Shown here piece by piece: positions 1-6,676 of a stretch of DNA of 13,211 nt (positions are counted from its first letter, which is position 1; every line of letters starts with the position of its first letter). The notes below the pieces were generated by a model. The model was not told the origin of the DNA. It made no database searches and saw only the letters and a program-made list of their open reading frames with translations. Source of the stretch: JBFHRE01 sp036745195 (lineage in GTDB: Bacteria > Actinomycetota > Acidimicrobiia > Spongiisociales > ZC4RG35); NCBI GenBank assembly GCA_036745195.1, contig DAIOGO010000071.1, positions 1 through 13,211 on the forward strand, in the 5' to 3' direction. Both the position numbers and the translations under genes were made by a program.

Positions 1-132
1 CGACGTTGGGGGGAGTACCCCGAAGGGGGGAGGGGGGCACGGTCCGACTGTGCTGTGACGCGTCCCGAGGCGCCGGCTACCGAACCGAGAGCCGATCGCC
101 AAGAGCCGGTCAGCAGCCATCAGGCATCGGCC
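1..132. repeat. Intergenic repeat, copy 1 (cut by window edge)
   Basis: This block recurs almost unchanged at 199-331, with a few substitutions and a one-base insertion (near 84 in this copy, 282 in the other). It begins inside a CGACGTTGGGGGG run, so its left part is probably outside the window. It holds long G runs, a CCCC-gaa-GGGG mini-hairpin and a tail of 7-bp AGCCGAT-like units (90-128). Open frames cross it, but they read the same repeated peptide twice with no start signal, so I treat it as non-coding. It looks like a dispersed intergenic repeat; no transposase or terminal inverted repeat is visible. Confidence 0.85.
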
Positions 133-180
133 TCCAGGCAACCAGACGGACGTCCGGTGAGGGTTGGACGGTTTCCGTTT

Positions 181-213
181 CTCCCCCCAGGAGCGAAGCG
201 ACGTTGGGGGGAG
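181..213 (+). other. Hairpin at the left edge of repeat copy 2
   Basis: A perfect 9-bp stem forms from CTCCCCCCA (181-189) and TGGGGGGAG (205-213), with a 15-nt loop. CTCCCCCC can alternatively pair with GGGGGGAG at 223-230, and CCCC (216-219) with GGGG (223-226) around a 3-nt loop, so several structures compete. No U tract follows, so an intrinsic terminator is unlikely. The function is unknown; such stems are typical of dispersed palindromic repeats. Confidence 0.6.
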
Positions 214-331
214 TACCCCGAAGGGGGGAGGGGGGCACGGCCCGACTGTGCTGTGACGCGTCCCGAGGCGCCGGCTACCGAGCCCGAGAGCCGATCGCCA
301 AGAGCCGGTCAGCAGCCATCAGGCATCAGCC
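199..331. repeat. Intergenic repeat, copy 2
   Basis: This is the second copy of the block at 1-132, offset by 198 bp and then 199 bp after a one-base insertion. Unlike copy 1, its left flank is visible: CTCCCCCCA at 181-189 pairs with TGGGGGGAG at 205-213. At its right end the unit continues into a longer run of 7-bp repeats. The 66 bp between the copies (133-198) include a 10-bp palindrome CGGACGTCCG at 147-156. The two copies together look like a local tandem duplication of a ~199-bp unit. Confidence 0.85.
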
Positions 332-387
332 ATCAGCAGGCAGCCGACAGCCGGCCGAAAGCCGACAGCCGATTGCCGACAGCCTGT
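289..387. repeat. Degenerate 7-bp tandem repeat array
   Basis: Read as heptamers, the sequence runs AGCCGAT, CGCCAAG, AGCCGGT, a 4-bp break, AGCCATC, AGGCATC, AGCCATC, AGCAGGC, AGCCGAC, AGCCGGC, a 4-bp break, AGCCGAC, AGCCGAT, TGCCGAC, AGCCTGT. The consensus is AGCCRNC. A shorter in-register version occurs in copy 1 at 90-128. Degenerate heptamer arrays of this type are known from cyanobacterial intergenic regions; whether they are common in this lineage cannot be judged here. The array ends shortly before the promoter of the gene at 439. Confidence 0.7.
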
Positions 388-402
388 CCTATTACACGAC
401 AC

Positions 403-431
403 TTGCGTAACTCTGTAATTCTCATTACAGT
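403..431 (+). promoter_or_regulatory. Promoter of the 169-aa gene, leaderless layout
   Basis: A weak -35 (TTGCGT, 403-408), a 17-bp spacer and a -10-like TACAGT (426-431) are followed by only 7 nt before the ATG at 439. That spacing puts the expected transcript start at or next to the A of the ATG. No Shine-Dalgarno sequence is present. The -10 lies inside the palindrome at 413-430. Confidence 0.55.
413..430. promoter_or_regulatory. Perfect palindromic operator candidate
   Basis: CTGTAAT-tctc-ATTACAG is a perfect 7+7 bp inverted repeat with a 4-bp centre. It covers the spacer and most of the -10 of the promoter, where a bound protein would block RNA polymerase. A further ATTACA half-site lies at 391-396, just upstream of the -35, and can pair as an inverted repeat with TGTAAT at 414-419. 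The cognate regulator is unknown. The downstream protein, which has a DNA-binding-like tail, is one candidate. Confidence 0.6.
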
Positions 432-438
432 GCTCTTC

Positions 439-948
439 ATGAATGAACATGACTCGATCGTCGCCTGGTTCAAGGGAGAAATCCCCAATCATTGGTTCGG
501 TGCCCCCGCAGAGATCTCGATCGACCGTGACGAGATTCTCGTGATCGGGACGTTGCCCTCCCCCGGCTTCGAGGACACCGACACACCGGAGATGCGTCAG
601 GAGGCGTGCGAAGCCAGACTCGCGGGCTTCCGGGAGGACTCTCGGGCCGAACGGATGGCGATCGCCCGACGGGCGGAGAAACGCTTCCAGCGCAAGGTGT
701 CGTGGGGTGCCCGTTGCGAGGGCGAAGAGCAGGTGTTCACGACCCTGGCGAGCCCGGCCATGACCCGGTTGCGGATGTCGGAACGCAAGGTGCTCGACAC
801 CCTCGTCGATGTCGGTGTCGCCCGCTCGCGGAGTGAGGCCCTCGCCTGGTGTGTGAAACTGGTCGGCCAGCACCAGGAGTCCTGGCTGGCGGAACTGCGC
901 GACGCCCTCGAACAGGTGGAGGCGATCCGGGCGCGGGGACCCGCCTGA
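439..948 (+). CDS. Conserved-looking hypothetical protein, possible RHH-type DNA-binding tail
   Basis: This gene encodes 169 aa with no signal peptide or membrane segment, so it is probably cytoplasmic. I do not recognise a characterised family. The N-terminal part (about 1-40) is mixed, with WFKGEIPNHWF and DRDEILVIGTLP. A charged helix rich in Arg/Glu/Ala follows (about 52-86), then a KVSWGARC stretch (86-93). Residues about 109-145 (TRLRMSERKVLDTLVDVGVA, then RSRSEALAWCVKLV) resemble a ribbon-helix-helix fold: a short strand, a helix, an SRSEA turn and a second helix. The ATG at 439 is chosen because a promoter ends 7 nt before it. An upstream in-frame GTG at 55 would translate through the repeats and is rejected. 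The gene converges on hemW with 13 bp between the stops. An autorepressor role acting through the palindrome at 413-430 is inference only. Confidence 0.8.
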   Translation: MNEHDSIVAWFKGEIPNHWFGAPAEISIDRDEILVIGTLPSPGFEDTDTPEMRQEACEARLAGFREDSRAERMAIARRAEKRFQRKVSWGARCEGEEQVFTTLASPAMTRLRMSERKVLDTLVDVGVARSRSEALAWCVKLVGQHQESWLAELRDALEQVEAIRARGPA

Positions 949-961
949 GCGAGTCCGTACG

Positions 962-2140
962 TTATTCCTCTTCGAGCGAGAGAATCGTCCGGACCACCGC
1001 GTCGGTGAGAAGCGGACGCGCTACGACCAGACGATCTCCGTGGATGACGACCACCCCGGCCTCGATCAGTCGTTGACCGCCGGGTGAACCGACCAGGCGC
1101 TCACCGCCCGGCCCCAGCCGGACACCGGCCGCCCGTCTCGTGCCGAGCATGAGACGCTCCAACTCGGCGGCCCAGCCCTCGACGATGTCGGAGCCCTGGA
1201 CGGCTCCGATACCCGACTCGACCCGCTCCAGATAGGTGTCGAGCCGGCGCACGTTGCGGGTGCGGACGCCGTCACGAAACCCGTGGGCACCCAGCCCGAT
1301 TGCCAGATACTCGCCCATCCCCCATACCGAGAGGTTGTAGCGACAGGCATGACCGGGCCGGGCGTGGTTGGAGACCTCGTATCGGATCAACCCGGCCTCG
1401 TGAGCCATCTCGGCTGCCAGTTCCCACTTGTCGGCTTGATCGTCCGGATCGGGAGCCGCTGCCCCCGCCCGCACGGCCCGGCCGAGGGCAGTGGGTGGCT
1501 CGACCGTGAGGGCGTAGGTGGACAGGTGATCGATGCCCGACTCGAGCGTGCCTGCCACGGTCCCCGACCAGCTCTCGATCGACTCGCCCGGGGTCCCGAA
1601 GATGAGGTCGACGCTCACCGAGCGCATCCCCGCCCGGCGCAGGGTGGAGACGGAAGCCAGCGCCTGCTCGGGCGAGTGGCGCCGGCCGAGCCGCTGCAGG
1701 ACTTCCCGGTCGAGCGATTGAACCCCGAGTGAGACTCGGTCGACTCCGCCCTCGACCAGCGACGCCGCCCACTCCGGGGTGATGTCCTCGGGGTTCGCCT
1801 CGAGGCTGATCTCGACTCCCGGTTCGAGACCGAACCGCCGGCGCAGGCGCTCGATGATGGCGACGATCGAGGCGGGTGCAAACTTGGAGGGTGTTCCCCC
1901 GCCGAAGAATACGGCGTCCAGACCGGGGCAGGGAGGTTGGTGGTCGATCTCCGATAGGAGCGCCCCCAGGTACCGGCCGATCGTGTCATCACGGCCCTCG
2001 ACGACGGCGAAATCGCAGTAAGGGCAAACCCGGTCACAGAACGGGATGTGCACGTACGCCGACTTCCAGGCCCCGGCCGACTCGGCCAGTTCGACCGAGT
2101 CGGGGCGCTCGATCATCGGGGACGACGGCGAATCAGTCAT
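962..2140 (-). CDS. hemW: Radical SAM haem chaperone HemW
   Basis: The 392-aa protein is the usual HemW length. The radical SAM motif HIPFCDRVCPYCDF (31-44) supplies Cys35, Cys39 and Cys42 for the 4Fe-4S cluster. Phe44 stands where oxygen-independent coproporphyrinogen oxidase HemN has a fourth Cys, which points to HemW, a haem-trafficking protein, rather than the oxidase. The SAM-binding GGGTPS is at 80-85. Later family signatures include SLEANPEDIT, VSLGVQSLD and the C-terminal NLSVWGMGEYLAIGLGAHG. The ATG lies inside the end of lepA: the two genes overlap by 8 bp (ATGACTGA), so translation is probably coupled. An internal ATG at codon 9 is a weaker alternative. lepA-hemW adjacency is common in bacteria. 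Confidence 0.95.
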   Translation of the reverse strand: MTDSPSSPMIERPDSVELAESAGAWKSAYVHIPFCDRVCPYCDFAVVEGRDDTIGRYLGALLSEIDHQPPCPGLDAVFFGGGTPSKFAPASIVAIIERLRRRFGLEPGVEISLEANPEDITPEWAASLVEGGVDRVSLGVQSLDREVLQRLGRRHSPEQALASVSTLRRAGMRSVSVDLIFGTPGESIESWSGTVAGTLESGIDHLSTYALTVEPPTALGRAVRAGAAAPDPDDQADKWELAAEMAHEAGLIRYEVSNHARPGHACRYNLSVWGMGEYLAIGLGAHGFRDGVRTRNVRRLDTYLERVESGIGAVQGSDIVEGWAAELERLMLGTRRAAGVRLGPGGERLVGSPGGQRLIEAGVVVIHGDRLVVARPLLTDAVVRTILSLEEE

Positions 2141-3944
2141 CCACCTTGAGCGCCGCCACGAACGCCTCGGGCGGGACCTCGACCGAGCCGACCAGCTTCA
2201 TGCGCTTCTTGCCTTCCTTCTGCTTCTCCAGCAGCTTCTTCTTGCGGGTGATATCGCCCCCGTAACATTTGGCGAGGACGTCCTTGCGCCGGGCCCGCAC
2301 CGTCTCCCGGGCGATGATCCGGGCGCCGATCGCGGCCTGGATCGGGACGTCGAAGAGTTGGCGCGGGATCAACTCCCGCAGCTTCTCGACGAGCTTCTTG
2401 CCGTACTCGTATGCCTTGTCACGGTGAACGACGGCGCTGAAGGCGTCGACGGGAACGGCGTTGAGGAGGATGTCGACCTTGACGAGATCGGACTTCCGAT
2501 ATCCCGAGACCTCGTAGTCGAGGGAGCCATACCCTCGAGTCCTCGACTTGAGATTGTCGAAGAAACCGAACACGACCTCGGCCAGGGGGATCTGGTAGAT
2601 CAGCTCCACCCGTTCCGGGGACAGATAGGTCATGTTCACCATCTCACCGCGGGCGTTGGTGACCAGTTCCATGATGGAACCGATGTACTCGGACGGTGCG
2701 ATGATCATCACCCGTAGGAACGGCTCCTGGACTTCGGCCAGATCACCGGGATTGGGGAGATCCTGCGGAGAGTGGATCTCGACCATCGATCCGTCGGGGA
2801 GAACCACTCGATAGGCCACCGAAGGGGCGGTCGCCACCAGATCGAGGTTGTACTCGCGCTCGAGACGCTCGCGAACGATCTCCATGTGGAGGAGTCCGAG
2901 GAACCCGCAGCGGAACCCGAAACCGAGCGCCCGCGAACTCTCGGGCTCGTACTGGAGCGAGGCGTCGTTGAGACGGAGCTTGTCGAGTGCCTCGCGGAGT
3001 CGTTCGAAGTCGTCGCCATCGGTGGGGAACAACCCGGAGAAGACCATCGGCTTGGGTTCGTCGTATCCGGGCAGCGGCACCGTGGCGGGATGGGAGGCGG
3101 AGGTGATGGTGTCGCCAACCTTGATCCGGTCGATCTCCTTGACACCGGTGATGAGGTAGCCCACCTCGCCCGGGCCCATCACCGAAACCGGGACCGCCCG
3201 CGGTGTGAGAAAGCCGACCTCGTTGGCGTTGTGCTCCTCCCCGGTCGCCATGAAGCGGAGCCGTTCCCCCGCCGACATCCGGCCGTCTTTCACCCGGACG
3301 TAACACACGACTCCCCGATAGGCGTCGAAGTAGGAGTCGAAGACGAGGGCCCGCAGGGGGGCGTTCGGATCACCCTGGGGGGGTGGAACGTCCCTGATGA
3401 GTCGGGCAAACAGGGCCTCGACCCCTTCGCCGGTCTTGGCCGACAGTCGCAGCACTTCGTCGGGATCCCCGCCGAGGATCCCCACCAACTCGCCCGCCAC
3501 CCGCTCCGGCTCGGCCGCAGGGAGATCGATCTTGTTGAGGGCCGGGATGACCTCGAGCCCGGCTTCGATCGCCATGTAGGCGTTGGCCAGCGTCTGGGCC
3601 TGGACCCCCTGGGCGGCGTCGGCCAGCAGCAGCGCCCCCTCACAGGCCGCCAGTGATCGGGAGACCTCGTAGGAGAAGTCGACGTGACCGGGGGTGTCGA
3701 TCAGGTTCAGGGCGTACTCGGCCCCGTCGGCGGTCCGGTACTTGAGCCGGACGTTGTTGGCCTTGATGGTGATGCCCCGTTCCCGCTCGATGTCCATGGT
3801 GTCGAGCACCTGTTCGCGCATGTCGCGCTCGCTGATGGCGCCGGTGCGCTCCAGGAGCCGATCGGCCAGCGTCGATTTCCCGTGATCGATGTGGGCGATG
3901 ATGCTGAAGTTGCGAATGCGCGAGGGATCGGTCACGGACACCAA
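2133..3944 (-). CDS. lepA: Elongation factor 4 (LepA), ribosomal back-translocase GTPase
   Basis: LepA is a ribosome-associated GTPase related to EF-G. It is implicated in back-translocation and in translation initiation or 30S assembly under stress. The protein is full length (603 aa from the furthest start). G motifs are intact: G1 AHIDHGKST (17-25), G2 region ERGITI, G3 DTPGHVDF, G4 NKID and G5 SAKTG. The LepA-specific C-terminal domain is present, with YGSLDYE, RRKDVLAKCYGGD and a lysine-rich KKKLLEKQKEGKKRMK end. The start is uncertain: TTG at 3944, GTG at 3941 and GTG at 3935 are all in frame, and none has a Shine-Dalgarno sequence. GTG 3935 gives MTDPSRIRNF, which fits the family N-terminus best. 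A TACAAT -10 lies just upstream. The gene is divergent from rpsT. Confidence 0.97.
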   Translation of the reverse strand: MVSVTDPSRIRNFSIIAHIDHGKSTLADRLLERTGAISERDMREQVLDTMDIERERGITIKANNVRLKYRTADGAEYALNLIDTPGHVDFSYEVSRSLAACEGALLLADAAQGVQAQTLANAYMAIEAGLEVIPALNKIDLPAAEPERVAGELVGILGGDPDEVLRLSAKTGEGVEALFARLIRDVPPPQGDPNAPLRALVFDSYFDAYRGVVCYVRVKDGRMSAGERLRFMATGEEHNANEVGFLTPRAVPVSVMGPGEVGYLITGVKEIDRIKVGDTITSASHPATVPLPGYDEPKPMVFSGLFPTDGDDFERLREALDKLRLNDASLQYEPESSRALGFGFRCGFLGLLHMEIVRERLEREYNLDLVATAPSVAYRVVLPDGSMVEIHSPQDLPNPGDLAEVQEPFLRVMIIAPSEYIGSIMELVTNARGEMVNMTYLSPERVELIYQIPLAEVVFGFFDNLKSRTRGYGSLDYEVSGYRKSDLVKVDILLNAVPVDAFSAVVHRDKAYEYGKKLVEKLRELIPRQLFDVPIQAAIGARIIARETVRARRKDVLAKCYGGDITRKKKLLEKQKEGKKRMKLVGSVEVPPEAFVAALKVDD

Positions 3945-3962
3945 GGGTCGGGGGACCCGGGG

Positions 3963-3968
3963 ATTGTA
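3963..3968 (-). promoter_or_regulatory. -10 element for lepA-hemW
   Basis: On the minus strand this reads TACAAT, one base from TATAAT. No convincing -35 is found 16-18 bp upstream. The predicted transcript start is near 3955-3956, giving a leader of only about 10-20 nt depending on which lepA start is used. It overlaps the proposed -35 of the rpsT promoter on the other strand. Confidence 0.45.
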
Positions 3969-3993
3969 CCGGGCCTGGCCCGGCTGCTAGATT
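3964..3993 (+). promoter_or_regulatory. Possible rpsT promoter
   Basis: TTGTAC (3964-3969) and TAGATT (3988-3993) are separated by 18 bp. A start near 4000 would leave a leader of about 90 nt before rpsT. The -35 occupies the same bases as the lepA -10, so the divergent promoters would compete. The match is moderate and other arrangements are possible. Confidence 0.3.
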
Positions 3994-4051
3994 TCGCACA
4001 TCCAGACGCCGGGTTTCTCGGACGCGTCAGGACCGATCGGCATCTTTGGGG

Positions 4052-4068
4052 CCGTTCGAGTGGAACGG
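4052..4068 (+). other. Stem-loop in the rpsT leader
   Basis: CCGTTC (4052-4057) and GAACGG (4063-4068) form a perfect 6-bp stem with a 5-nt loop, 22 nt upstream of the rpsT ATG. Ribosomal protein S20 represses its own translation in E. coli, so a regulatory leader structure is conceivable. I have no direct sign of that here. Confidence 0.35.
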
Positions 4069-4090
4069 TTTCTCGACAGCAGGTGCATCA

Positions 4091-4345
4091 ATGGCCAACA
4101 TCAAGTCTCAGATCAAGCGCAACCGGCAGAACGAAGTGCGCCACGAGCGCAACAAAGCCGTTCGCTCGGAGCTCAAGACCCGGATCAAGAGGACGGTTGC
4201 CGCCGTCGAGGCCGGCGAGAAGGAGAGCGCCGAAGAGCTCTACCGCGTCGCCCAGAAGCGGATCGACATGGCCGCCACCCGGGGAATCCTCTCCAAGAAG
4301 ACCGCCGCCCGTCGCAAGAGCCGGCTCGCCAAGAAGCTCGGCTGA
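4091..4345 (+). CDS. rpsT: 30S ribosomal protein S20
   Basis: This 84-aa, highly basic, helical protein binds 16S rRNA early in small-subunit assembly. Family features are clear: the MANIKSQIKRNRQNE start, an alanine/lysine-rich middle and the end GILSKKTAARRKSRLAKKLG. The ATG at 4091 has a Shine-Dalgarno-like AGGTG at 4081-4085 with 5-nt spacing, which favours it over an in-frame upstream ATG at 4046. It is divergent from lepA with about 150 bp between, and is followed 36 bp later by a purine nucleoside phosphorylase gene on the same strand. rpsT next to lepA and holA is the common actinobacterial arrangement. Confidence 0.96.
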   Translation: MANIKSQIKRNRQNEVRHERNKAVRSELKTRIKRTVAAVEAGEKESAEELYRVAQKRIDMAATRGILSKKTAARRKSRLAKKLG

Positions 4346-4381
4346 CATCGGCCGGCCCGGTCCAGCGGTGCCCGCCCGCCC

Positions 4382-5200
4382 GTGAACCGAGACACGTTCG
4401 ACCGCGCCGCCGACCTGGAGAGGGCGATCGCCGCCGCCACCGGAACCCATCAGGTCGCTGTCGTCCTCGGAAGCGGCTTCGGGGCCTTTCGGGAGATCAC
4501 CGAGGGAACCGTCATCCCCTATTCCGATCTTCCCGGTATGCCATTGCCTGCCGCAGTCGGGCACACCGGAGAGATGGTGTCGACGTCGGTCGGTGGGAAA
4601 CCGACCCTCTTGTTCTCGGGTCGAGCCCATGCCTACGAAGGTCATCCGATCGATCAGGTGGTGATGGCGGTGCGGGCAGCGGTGCTCAACGGCTGCCGCT
4701 CGATCGTGCTGACCAACGCCGCCGGAGGCTGCGGAGCCGGCCAGAGCCCCGGTGACCTGGTCTTGATCACCGACCATCTCAACCTGGCCGGGCTCAATCC
4801 GCTGGTGGGGCCCAACGACGACCGGCTGGGGCCGCGATTCCCCGACATGAGCGAGGTCTACTCGCTTCGGATGAGGACCATCGCCCGGCAGGTGGCCGCC
4901 GAACTCGACCTTCCGGTGAGCGACGGTGTCTATGCCTGGTTCCTCGGACCCATGTACGAGACACCGGCCGAAGTCCGAATGGCCTCTGCCCTTGGAGCCC
5001 ACTTGGTGGGCATGTCGACGGTTCCCGAGGCGATCGCCGCCCATCACATGGGGGCCGAGGTGTTGGCGATCTCCCTCGTCACCAACCTGGCAGCCGGCAT
5101 CTCCCCGACGCCGCTGTCCTCGGACGAGGTCATGGCGACGGCCGCCGCCACCTCTGCCCGCTTCGTGCCGTTCCTGGGCCAAGTGCTCGCCCGGATCTGA
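4382..5200 (+). CDS. punA: Purine nucleoside phosphorylase, trimeric PNP/MTAP family
   Basis: The enzyme splits purine nucleosides with phosphate into a free base and ribose-1-phosphate, serving purine salvage in the cytoplasm. The 272-aa protein is a usual length. It shows VLGSGFGAF (28-36, phosphate loop), FSGRAHAYEGH (78-88), LTNAAGG (110-116), GPMYETPAEVRM (189-200, with the base-binding Glu), GMSTVPEAIAAHHMG (210-224) and LVTNLAAG (232-239). Asn in VTN suggests 6-oxopurine specificity (inosine/guanosine) rather than methylthioadenosine phosphorylase, which has Asp there. The start is GTG at 4382, with no Shine-Dalgarno sequence in the C-rich 36-bp gap after rpsT; cotranscription with rpsT is likely. 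Its TGA directly abuts the stop codon of convergent holA. Confidence 0.93.
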   Translation: MNRDTFDRAADLERAIAAATGTHQVAVVLGSGFGAFREITEGTVIPYSDLPGMPLPAAVGHTGEMVSTSVGGKPTLLFSGRAHAYEGHPIDQVVMAVRAAVLNGCRSIVLTNAAGGCGAGQSPGDLVLITDHLNLAGLNPLVGPNDDRLGPRFPDMSEVYSLRMRTIARQVAAELDLPVSDGVYAWFLGPMYETPAEVRMASALGAHLVGMSTVPEAIAAHHMGAEVLAISLVTNLAAGISPTPLSSDEVMATAAATSARFVPFLGQVLARI

Positions 5201-6196
5201 TCAGCGCCCCGACAGCCAGCGGCACATGGCGACGGTCAGTCTCTCCATGGTGACCCGATGCATCTCCTCGGGAGCCGACTTGAGAATCCGATCGGCTCTC
5301 GACAGGGCCTCCACCGCCCGGCGCAGTGACGAGTCCTTGAGACGCCCGCGTTGTTTCCAGGCGCGTCCCACCCACTTGTCGTCCTTGCGGGCTCCCGCGA
5401 TCGACCTGAGGTCCTCCTCGTCGGAGGCGACCAGTGCAAAGGATCGACGGCGGACCTCGGCTTCGAGGGCCCCGAGGATCACCAGGGCAGGTTGATGGGT
5501 GAGAAGATCCCCCAGCCGGCGCAGCGCCTCGGCGGTGTCACCCTTGGCGACGGCATCGGTGTAGTGGAAGATCGGCTCGTTGGGTCGATTCCGAAAGCGG
5601 TCGATGACATCCGCCGCCCGGATCTTGCCGGGTGACTCTGCCAACTGATCGAGCACCTGACCCAGCGAGGCCACATCGGCCCCGAACCTCTGGATGAGGG
5701 CGGCGGCGGCGTCCCCGTCGATGGAGAGACCCCGTTCGGCGATCTCGTCGTGGAGCCAGCGGGAAGCATTGCTCTCCCACATCTTGGTGACCGACCGGAC
5801 CTGCCCCTCTGCCTTGACCCACTTCGCCAGCGTCGCCGGGAGCGCTCCTTCCGACACCAGGGCAACCGCCACCGAGTCGGGGTCGGACGCCCCCAGCAGG
5901 GCAACGATCACTTCGGCCTCTGCCACTCGCAACCGCTGCGCATCCACCAATTCGAGTGCCTGTCTGACCCCGAAGAGGGAGGCCGACTGGAGGATCGGGA
6001 TCAGGGGCTCCAGCTCCCCCCTCATCGCCGACTCGGTTTCCTCGCCAGTACCGCGGGCCGGAACGTCGATGCGCACGATGTCCTCGTCCTCGATTTCGTA
6101 GTCATCGAAAAAGGACCTCGCCATCTCCAGCATCTGGCTCCGCTCCCCCGGACCCGCCCCGGCCGGGCCTGAAACGTGAAGGACGGGAGCCGGCAT
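5201..6196 (-). CDS. holA: DNA polymerase III delta subunit
   Basis: HolA is the clamp-loader subunit that opens the beta sliding clamp during replication. The 331-aa length fits the family (about 320-340). N-terminal residues 1-130 form the degenerate AAA+ fold, lacking a proper Walker A as is usual for delta, with ILQSASLFGVRQALELVDAQ typical of the clamp-binding region. The middle has LAKWVKAEG and a segment ending FGADVASLGQVLDQLA, followed by NEPIFHYTDAVAKGDTAEAL, the family's helical collar entry. The ATG is at 6196. It sits 20 bp downstream of the small exported-protein gene and is probably cotranscribed with it. Sequence identity within this family is low, so the call rests on overall pattern and gene neighbourhood. 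Confidence 0.88.
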   Translation of the reverse strand: MPAPVLHVSGPAGAGPGERSQMLEMARSFFDDYEIEDEDIVRIDVPARGTGEETESAMRGELEPLIPILQSASLFGVRQALELVDAQRLRVAEAEVIVALLGASDPDSVAVALVSEGALPATLAKWVKAEGQVRSVTKMWESNASRWLHDEIAERGLSIDGDAAAALIQRFGADVASLGQVLDQLAESPGKIRAADVIDRFRNRPNEPIFHYTDAVAKGDTAEALRRLGDLLTHQPALVILGALEAEVRRRSFALVASDEEDLRSIAGARKDDKWVGRAWKQRGRLKDSSLRRAVEALSRADRILKSAPEEMHRVTMERLTVAMCRWLSGR

Positions 6197-6216
6197 GGTG
6201 CGACGGTACTACCGCT

Positions 6217-6669
6217 TCACGGCCCGACCAGCAGGGCTCCCGAGAACTCGACGGTGCCGTCGGGCAGAGTGAGAGTCACCCGCCGCCGCCTGGTTTCGCC
6301 GGCATCGACTTGCCCGAGGTCAACCGGGATTCGCACTCCCGCTACATCGAGTTCGACGGAGCCGCGCCAGTCGACCTCGGTGGCGTTGCGAATCGGAATC
6401 GTGACCTCCACCTGTCCAGGGCCGACCACCGAGGCAGCGAGGTCTACCTGCAAACCCGTGCAGAGCAAGCCGGACCCACCCGGAGCCAGTTCCTGGGTAG
6501 CCGTGATGACCGCTTGTCCGTCGATCAGGAAGACCTGAAAGGGGGCCGCCACCTGCTCGCGACAGGTGAGCACGTGGGTCAGTCCGCGTAACGACGACAG
6601 ACCCACCGGAATGAGGAACACTCCGAGCAGCAGAACCCTGGCGATGAGCAGACGGAATCCGGCGGGCAT
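6217..6669 (-). CDS. Small membrane-anchored or exported protein, unknown function
   Basis: This encodes 150 aa. Residues about 5-27 (FRLLIARVLLLGVFLIPVGL) form a hydrophobic segment after one Arg, suggesting a signal anchor or an uncleaved signal peptide. There is no lipobox. The rest is beta-rich: VDLAASVVGPGQVEVTIPIR, VELDVAGVRIPVDLG and RRVTLTLPDGTVEFSGALLV look like strands of an Ig-like or CARDB-like sandwich, which is inference. Cys36 and Cys70 could form a disulphide outside the cytoplasm. The ATG at 6669 is preferred over an in-frame ATG at 6717 because a TTGACA/CAGACT promoter ends 7 nt before it, whereas the upstream start would lie within the promoter. It precedes holA by 20 bp. 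I recognise no known family. Confidence 0.75.
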   Translation of the reverse strand: MPAGFRLLIARVLLLGVFLIPVGLSSLRGLTHVLTCREQVAAPFQVFLIDGQAVITATQELAPGGSGLLCTGLQVDLAASVVGPGQVEVTIPIRNATEVDWRGSVELDVAGVRIPVDLGQVDAGETRRRRVTLTLPDGTVEFSGALLVGP

Positions 6670-6676
6670 CACCGCG

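Noticed and set aside
1..387. CRISPR-like array
   Set aside because: There are only two long copies, and the 7-bp units are contiguous with no unique spacers of uniform length.
6..410. Open frames through the repeats (about 134 aa, and a GTG-started extension of the 439 gene from 55)
   Set aside because: They translate the same repeat unit twice, lack start signals, and the promoter at 403-431 places the true start at 439.
962..2140. Oxygen-independent coproporphyrinogen III oxidase (HemN)
   Set aside because: The motif is CxxxCxYCDF with no fourth cysteine, as in HemW; linkage to lepA also fits HemW.
2772..3656. 294-aa plus-strand open frame
   Set aside because: It is antisense to lepA, which has every GTPase motif in place.
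4088..5182. 364-aa minus-strand open frame
   Set aside because: It lies opposite rpsT and the purine nucleoside phosphorylase, both of which are clear family members.
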